DNA of 9,015 nt from Deltaproteobacteria bacterium (GTDB lineage Bacteria > Desulfobacterota > Binatia > DP-6): the NCBI GenBank assembly GCA_005879245.1, contig VBLA01000072.1, positions 1-9,015 on the forward strand. The letters run 5' to 3'. This document shows positions 5,313-9,015 of the stretch, in pieces; within the stretch, counting starts at the first letter, position 1; each line of letters starts with the position of its first letter. Position numbers and translations under genes: made by a program. The notes beneath the pieces were generated by a model. That model searched no databases. It saw nothing but the letters and a program-made list of their open reading frames with translations, and was not told the DNA's origin.

Positions 5313-6155
5313 ATGGACGCCCTCTCACGCGACATCATCCACACCATCCGTGAGGGACTGGGCATGAGCCGGGTGGAGTTCGCTCGCGCTCTCGGCTGGG
5401 CCCCCTCGACGATCTCCCGCTGGGAATCGGGCAAGGCCGAGCCGAGCCGGCTGTCCCTCAAGATCATCCTCGCCTATGGCGAGGAGCATGGCGTCCGCTA
5501 CCGTGCGCGGCGCGCGCCCTCGGCGCCGCTGCTCCTGCCCGCGCAGGAGGAATCGCGCGCGCTGGCACTCCGGCCGCTGCATCCGGAGCGACCGCAGGGA
5601 GCCGTGTCCGTCCTCGAGGCGGACGCGTCGCCGCGGCCGCGTGGCGTCTCGATCGGTCTCGAGCGTCCAGGCTGGGAGGCGGAGCTGCACTTCCGCGTCG
5701 CGGGCCGGGACCGGCAAGCGGCCGAGCGGCCGCACGCGGGATGGGTGGGCCCCGTGACGATGATCGCCGCGAGTCTCTGCGTCCTCCTCGCGGTCGGGAT
5801 TCCACTCATGGAGAGCGCGCCGACGCCTGCTCGGCGAGAGAGACCTCGCCCCGCGCCGGCAGCGCGCCCCATTGCACCGCCGGCCCCGGTCCGCGTCGCT
5901 CCACCAGTGGTAGCCGAGGCGCCCGTGCCCGTCATCCCCGAGCCGGCGCTCGAGGCGCGGCTCGAGGGGGTGACGCTGATCGGCGGCAAGCGCGAAGCGA
6001 CGTTCCGCACCCCGACCGACACGCTGATCCTCGGCGAGGGCGACCGCATCGGCGAGCGGGAGGCCACCCGCATCGCGGGTGACGGCGTCGAGCTCCGCGA
6101 CGCGAGTGGGCAGGTGCGCACCGTGGGCCTGGGCGAAAGCCTGCCGCTCGACTGA
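5313..6155 (+). CDS. HTH-transmembrane protein with PulC/GspC-like C-terminal domain
   Basis: This is a 280-residue protein with the layout of RodZ-like membrane regulators. Residues about 6-58 form an XRE/Cro-type helix-turn-helix, with SRVEFARALGWAPSTISRWE and SGKAEPS (19-45) covering the two central helices. A basic, low-complexity linker follows, then one membrane segment at about 144-166 (VTMIAASLCVLLAVGIPLM) and a Pro/Ala-rich spacer (about 170-212). The small beta-type domain at 213-280 (LEGVTLIGGKREATF, LGEGDRIGEREATRI, LRDASGQVRTVGLGE) resembles the PulC/GspC homology-region or PilP type of secretion and pilus proteins. It does not resemble the DUF4115 domain usual in RodZ, so I do not name it rodZ. 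The HTH would be cytoplasmic and the C-terminus periplasmic. The ATG at 5313 gives the natural HTH start; an in-frame ATG at 5271 adds 14 residues. No secretion genes adjoin it, and it converges on the TVP38 gene. Confidence 0.75.
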   Translation: MDALSRDIIHTIREGLGMSRVEFARALGWAPSTISRWESGKAEPSRLSLKIILAYGEEHGVRYRARRAPSAPLLLPAQEESRALALRPLHPERPQGAVSVLEADASPRPRGVSIGLERPGWEAELHFRVAGRDRQAAERPHAGWVGPVTMIAASLCVLLAVGIPLMESAPTPARRERPRPAPAARPIAPPAPVRVAPPVVAEAPVPVIPEPALEARLEGVTLIGGKREATFRTPTDTLILGEGDRIGEREATRIAGDGVELRDASGQVRTVGLGESLPLD

Positions 6156-6176
6156 CGCTCGCCGCGGGGTGCGTCG

Positions 6177-6878
6177 CTATCCGTCCTCGGCCTGGTGCAG
6201 CGCCCGCCGGGAAGCACGGGTGACGAGCATGGTCACGCCGACCGTCGCGACCAGGCCGAGGATCAGCACCGCCCAGTAGCCGGCTCCCTTCTCCACCCCG
6301 GCGCCGCCAGCGACCGTCGCCAGGTCACCAGCGAGCTTCCCGTAGTACACGTAGAGCAGTGTGCCCGGGATCATCCCGAGCGACGCGACCAGGTAGTCGC
6401 CGAAGCGAACGCTGGTGAGACCGAGCGCGTAGTTGAGCACGTTGAAGGGAACGACGGGCGACAGGCGAAGCAGGAAGACGAACCGCCGGCCCTCCGCGGC
6501 CACTGCGCGGTCGATGGCGGCGAAGCGCGGATTGCTTCGTACCCGCCGCTCGACCGCCCCGCGCGCGAGATAGCGTCCGACCAGGAAGGCGATCGAGGAC
6601 CCGAGCGTCGCGGCGACGAGGACGTACACCGTTCCCTTCGCGAGCCCGAAGATCGCGCCCGCCGCCAGGGTCAGCACCGATCCCGGGACGAAAGCGACGG
6701 TCGCGGCCGCGTAGCCGAGGACGAACACGATCGGACCCCAGACGCCCGAGCGCTCGACCGCGGCCGCGAAGCCCGGCAAGGCAGCGCCCGCGACCCGGCC
6801 GAGCAGGACGAGCACCACGAGCCCGCCCGCGACGAGGACGATCCGCCCGAGGGGAAGGCGCGCGCGTGAAGCGTCCAT
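6177..6878 (-). CDS. TVP38/TMEM64 (VTT-domain) membrane protein
   Basis: A 233-residue polytopic inner-membrane protein of the TVP38/TMEM64 (SNARE-associated, VTT) family, related to the DedA group, whose members are linked to lipid scrambling and membrane integrity. Hydrophobic segments lie at about 12-30, 47-66, 68-102, 133-153, 158-180 and 200-219. The family signature is clear: FVPGSVLTLAAGAIFG (63-78) forms the first re-entrant region. FLLRLSPVVPFNVLNYALGL (135-154), with Arg138, Pro141, Pro144, Asn146, Asn149 and Tyr150, is the second, followed by GMIPGTLLYVYYG (168-180). The ATG at 6878 gives a short basic N-terminus before the first helix; the open frame upstream is arginine-rich and unlikely to be coding. 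The exact lipid or ion cargo is unknown. It is divergent from the M16 gene and ends 21 bases from the convergent HTH gene. Confidence 0.93.
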   Translation of the reverse strand: MDASRARLPLGRIVLVAGGLVVLVLLGRVAGAALPGFAAAVERSGVWGPIVFVLGYAAATVAFVPGSVLTLAAGAIFGLAKGTVYVLVAATLGSSIAFLVGRYLARGAVERRVRSNPRFAAIDRAVAAEGRRFVFLLRLSPVVPFNVLNYALGLTSVRFGDYLVASLGMIPGTLLYVYYGKLAGDLATVAGGAGVEKGAGYWAVLILGLVATVGVTMLVTRASRRALHQAEDG

Positions 6879-6933
6879 CCCGGGCGACGCTACCACCCCT
6901 ACCGCACCGTGGCGACACCCGCTATGAAAGAGT
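6879..6933. promoter_or_regulatory. Divergent promoter region between the TVP38 and M16 genes
   Basis: These 55 bases must serve both genes. On the minus strand, TAGCGT (6892-6887) ends eight bases before the ATG at 6878. On the plus strand, TATGAA (6923-6928) ends five bases before the GTG at 6934. Neither has a convincing -35 at 17-18 bases or a Shine-Dalgarno sequence, so both calls rest on -10-like sequence and position only. Confidence 0.35.
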
Positions 6934-8145
6934 GTGGCCGTGCGTCTCCGGGAGCCCCGCCGTCTGCGTCGCGGCGCCCTCACGCTCCTCTACGACCCGG
7001 TGCCCGGTCCGCTCACCGCGATCGCTCTCGTCGTCCGTGCGGGGTCGCGCTTCGACGGCGCCCATCCCGGCATCGCCCACATGGCCGAGCACATGCTCTT
7101 CCAGGGCACGCGTCGCTTCGATCAGGCGACGCTCAACCGCCGCGCCGGCGAGCTCGGCGGCGAGCACGACGCCGACACCGGCTACGAGGACATCACGCTC
7201 CACTTCGAGGTCTTCAACGACGACGTCGAGGAGGCCCTGACCCTCCTCGCCGAGCAGTGCTTCCGCAGCACCGTTCCCGCGGACCGCTTCGCGAAGGAGC
7301 AGCGGGTGGTGATCGACGAGATCCGCGGCCGCCAGGAGGACCCGGGCAACTACGTGCACGAGCAGGCGTGGGCTCACTTCTTCGACAGCACGCTCGGCCA
7401 TCCGGTGTGCGGCACGATCGCGAGCGTCCGGCGCATGACGCGCGAAGCCGTACGGAGCTTCATCGCACGGCACTTCAGCATCGCGAACATGGTGGTCGCC
7501 GTCGTCGGCGGAGTCTCGCTCGGCACGGTGCGACGCGCCTGCCGTCGGACCTTTCCCAGCCGCAGCCACCTTCGTCCTCCCCGGCCCCCTCGCACCCGCA
7601 ACGGTGCCACCGGGCTCGTCCGGCTCCGCCGCGCCGACTTCCCGCAAGCCTATCTGGTCCGTCTCACGGCCACGCCGCCCACGCCTCGGGACGTGCTCGC
7701 GCTCTCGATGGCGGTCGAGATCGTGGGTGCCGATCCCGACGCGCGGCTCTTCCAGGAGATCCGCGAGCGCTTGGGCCTCGGCTACGACCTGAGCGCCAGC
7801 GTCGAGCAGGGATCGGACTGGGCAGTGGCCATCATCTCGGCGAGCGCGGCGCGCGACGATGATCGACGGCTGCGCGAGACGGTCGAGCGAACGTGTCGCG
7901 AGGCGGCGGCCGGCTTCACGGCCGAGGAGTTCCGGCGCGCACGGAAGAAGGTGCGCTATCGCTTTGCCCGGCTTGCCGACTCGCGCCTCGACCGCGCGCT
8001 CTCGCACGCGACGCGCGAGGCGTGCGCCCAGCCCTCCCTCGTCGCCACGCAGCGGATGCTCGCCTCCCTGCGCGCGGCGGAGGTCGAGACGGCGTGGCGG
8101 GCAGCGCTGGCCGCGCCCACTCTGACGACGATCCTCCGCTCCTGA
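6934..8145 (+). CDS. M16-family zinc metallopeptidase (insulinase-like)
   Basis: A 403-residue M16 peptidase of the mitochondrial-processing-peptidase-beta/PqqF-like type. The inverted zinc motif HMAEH (His49, catalytic Glu52, His53) sits in GIAHMAEHMLFQGT, and Glu129 in KEQRVVIDEI is the third zinc ligand, 76 residues after His53 as the family requires. The C-terminal domain has ARLFQEIRERLGLGYDLSAS (270-289), whose Arg271 and Tyr284 match the substrate-binding pair of active M16 enzymes. Both halves appear intact, so activity is expected. The usual asparagine-rich segment after LGG reads GEHDADTGYED. No signal peptide is visible. The GTG at 6934 is chosen as the first of two (the other is at 6940); neither has a clear ribosome site. 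Many bacteria carry M16 genes as active/inactive pairs; here the next gene, 16 bases on, is a different protein. Confidence 0.92.
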   Translation: MAVRLREPRRLRRGALTLLYDPVPGPLTAIALVVRAGSRFDGAHPGIAHMAEHMLFQGTRRFDQATLNRRAGELGGEHDADTGYEDITLHFEVFNDDVEEALTLLAEQCFRSTVPADRFAKEQRVVIDEIRGRQEDPGNYVHEQAWAHFFDSTLGHPVCGTIASVRRMTREAVRSFIARHFSIANMVVAVVGGVSLGTVRRACRRTFPSRSHLRPPRPPRTRNGATGLVRLRRADFPQAYLVRLTATPPTPRDVLALSMAVEIVGADPDARLFQEIRERLGLGYDLSASVEQGSDWAVAIISASAARDDDRRLRETVERTCREAAAGFTAEEFRRARKKVRYRFARLADSRLDRALSHATREACAQPSLVATQRMLASLRAAEVETAWRAALAAPTLTTILRS

Positions 8146-8161
8146 GGTAGCCGTCGACGCG

Positions 8162-9015
8162 ATGCGCTGCCACGCGCTCCGTGCGCTTACCATCGGGCTC
8201 GTGCTTGCGCTCGCCGCTGCGGCGCCCGCGGCCGAGCCCGTACCGCTCGGGCCGTGCGGCCCGATCGACCGCCCGTACGACTCCGTCGAGCTGACGGGAT
8301 CCCAGCTCCACCGTCTGGGCAATGTCCCGATCGCTCGCCTCGGGCTCCTCGCCTTCCACGGCTCGCACGCCGCGCCGATTCCCTTTCAGGTCGACGAGCG
8401 TACCGGAGGGAAGCTCGCCCTCCCCGACGGCCCCGAGCCGACGCGCGACGACCCTTCGGGCGTGCTCGATTCGGACGACCTCCTCGTCTTCATGGCGTGC
8501 GACGCCGGGGAGCGGGGGAGTGCCGCGGCACTCGATGAGACCCTCGGCGCCACCGGGTCGCTCACCGCGTGGCGAGAGCTCCGCATCGAGGACCCCGTCC
8601 GCCATGCGAGCGGCTTCGTCTACCTGGTCGTCGCCGAGCACCCCCCGACCACCGACCGGCGGTACGTCGCGTACGAGCCGCGCGGCGACCTGGTGAGAAC
8701 GGCGCGCTACCGGGTCGGCCTGGTGCACGCGTTGCCGACGTACTTCGCGCTCGCTCCCCAGGGATCGCCGGGACCGAATCTCATCGACGGCCTCCGTCTC
8801 CGTGCCGAGGCGACGCTGCGCGCCGACCTGATGCACTGGACCCTCAACGAGGAGCAAGGCCACCACGAGCTCATCGCCTGGAAGGTGGGGCCGGTGCGTG
8901 TCATCCGACGCTCGCGCCACCAGGTCGACCTGGGCCTCGGCATCCGTCTCACCGCGGGGCTCGCGCACACTTACTTCTACGCCCAGCGCGTCTTCGGGCC
9001 CGGCTCCTTGAAGCT
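8162..9015 (+). CDS. Exported protein of unknown function (3' truncated by window edge)
   Basis: An uninterrupted frame of 284 codons runs from the ATG at 8162 to the window edge. The N-terminus is a clear signal peptide: MRCHALR, a hydrophobic stretch (about 8-20), and an APAA|EP cleavage site near residue 24. The mature part carries PIPFQVDER (72-80), LPDGPEPTRDD and GVLDSDDLLVFMACDAGER (100-118), and continues with mixed beta-type sequence. The PIPFQVDER and LDSDDLLVFMACD segments look like conserved motifs of a secreted family seen in high-GC Gram-negatives, but I cannot name a function. Codon use matches its neighbours. It lies 16 bases after the M16 stop and may be co-transcribed with it, though TAGCCG at 8148-8153 could be its own -10. 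The product is periplasmic or outer-membrane-facing by inference. Confidence 0.85.
   Translation, partial: MRCHALRALTIGLVLALAAAAPAAEPVPLGPCGPIDRPYDSVELTGSQLHRLGNVPIARLGLLAFHGSHAAPIPFQVDERTGGKLALPDGPEPTRDDPSGVLDSDDLLVFMACDAGERGSAAALDETLGATGSLTAWRELRIEDPVRHASGFVYLVVAEHPPTTDRRYVAYEPRGDLVRTARYRVGLVHALPTYFALAPQGSPGPNLIDGLRLRAEATLRADLMHWTLNEEQGHHELIAWKVGPVRVIRRSRHQVDLGLGIRLTAGLAHTYFYAQRVFGPGSLK

Noticed and set aside
6879..6983. N-terminal extension of the TVP38 protein
   Set aside because: The extra 35 residues are mostly Arg/Gly and would overlap the M16 start; the ATG at 6878 gives the usual short N-terminus.
6922..8968. Two long minus-strand open frames (6922-8322 and 7916-8968)
   Set aside because: They overlap each other and lie antisense to the M16 gene and the exported-protein gene, both of which have real motifs. 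Composition is shadow-like.
1..9015. CRISPR array, tRNA/rRNA genes, insertion sequence, phage or toxin-antitoxin system
   Set aside because: No regularly spaced repeats, tRNA-like cloverleaf, transposase/integrase motif or small toxin-antitoxin pair could be seen on either strand.

Overview
The window is very GC-rich (about 70 % by eye, with G or C in most third codon positions). It is densely packed with bacterial genes on both strands. The gene types (a FadD19-like acyl-CoA ligase, a VAT-1-like oxidoreductase, a limonene-epoxide-hydrolase-like protein, an HTH/membrane fusion, an M16 peptidase) suggest a high-GC Gram-negative, perhaps of the deltaproteobacterial/Binatota type. That placement is inference only; there is no rRNA or other phylogenetic marker here. 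I see no tRNA, rRNA, CRISPR array, transposase or phage gene.

Layout. Positions 2-568 hold the 3' part of an alpha/beta-hydrolase (lipase-type) gene. A 228-base gap follows, bounded almost entirely by a 13-bp perfect inverted repeat and holding a possible frameshifted gene remnant. Then come a limonene-1,2-epoxide-hydrolase-like gene (797-1168, +), a long hairpin element (1176-1293) and a convergent acyl-CoA synthetase (1307-2953, -). The synthetase is divergent from a zinc-free quinone-oxidoreductase/VAT-1-like gene (3020-4036, +), which is followed by a glutathione S-transferase (4096-4704, +). A Nudix hydrolase (4706-5128, -) ends one base from the GST stop. Divergent from it is an HTH-transmembrane-PulC/GspC-like fusion gene (5313-6155, +), which converges on a TVP38/TMEM64 membrane protein (6177-6878, -). 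An M16 zinc peptidase (6934-8145, +) and the start of a gene for an unrecognised exported protein (8162 to the right edge) close the window.

How the genes may work together. The left half is enzymatic. An esterase/lipase, an epoxide hydrolase, an acyl-CoA ligase of the steroid/long-chain type, a VAT-1-like reductase and a GST are the sorts of enzymes used to activate and process hydrophobic substrates. They lie on both strands as separate units, so a single pathway is only a suggestion. The right half is an unlinked mix of housekeeping and envelope genes.

The most unusual non-coding features are the ~118-base hairpin element at 1176-1293, the 13-bp inverted repeat at 573/736, a recurring TAG-type -10-like motif placed so close to several start codons that leaderless transcripts are plausible, and a Shine-Dalgarno sequence inside a hairpin before the oxidoreductase. 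I found no clear new multi-gene system.
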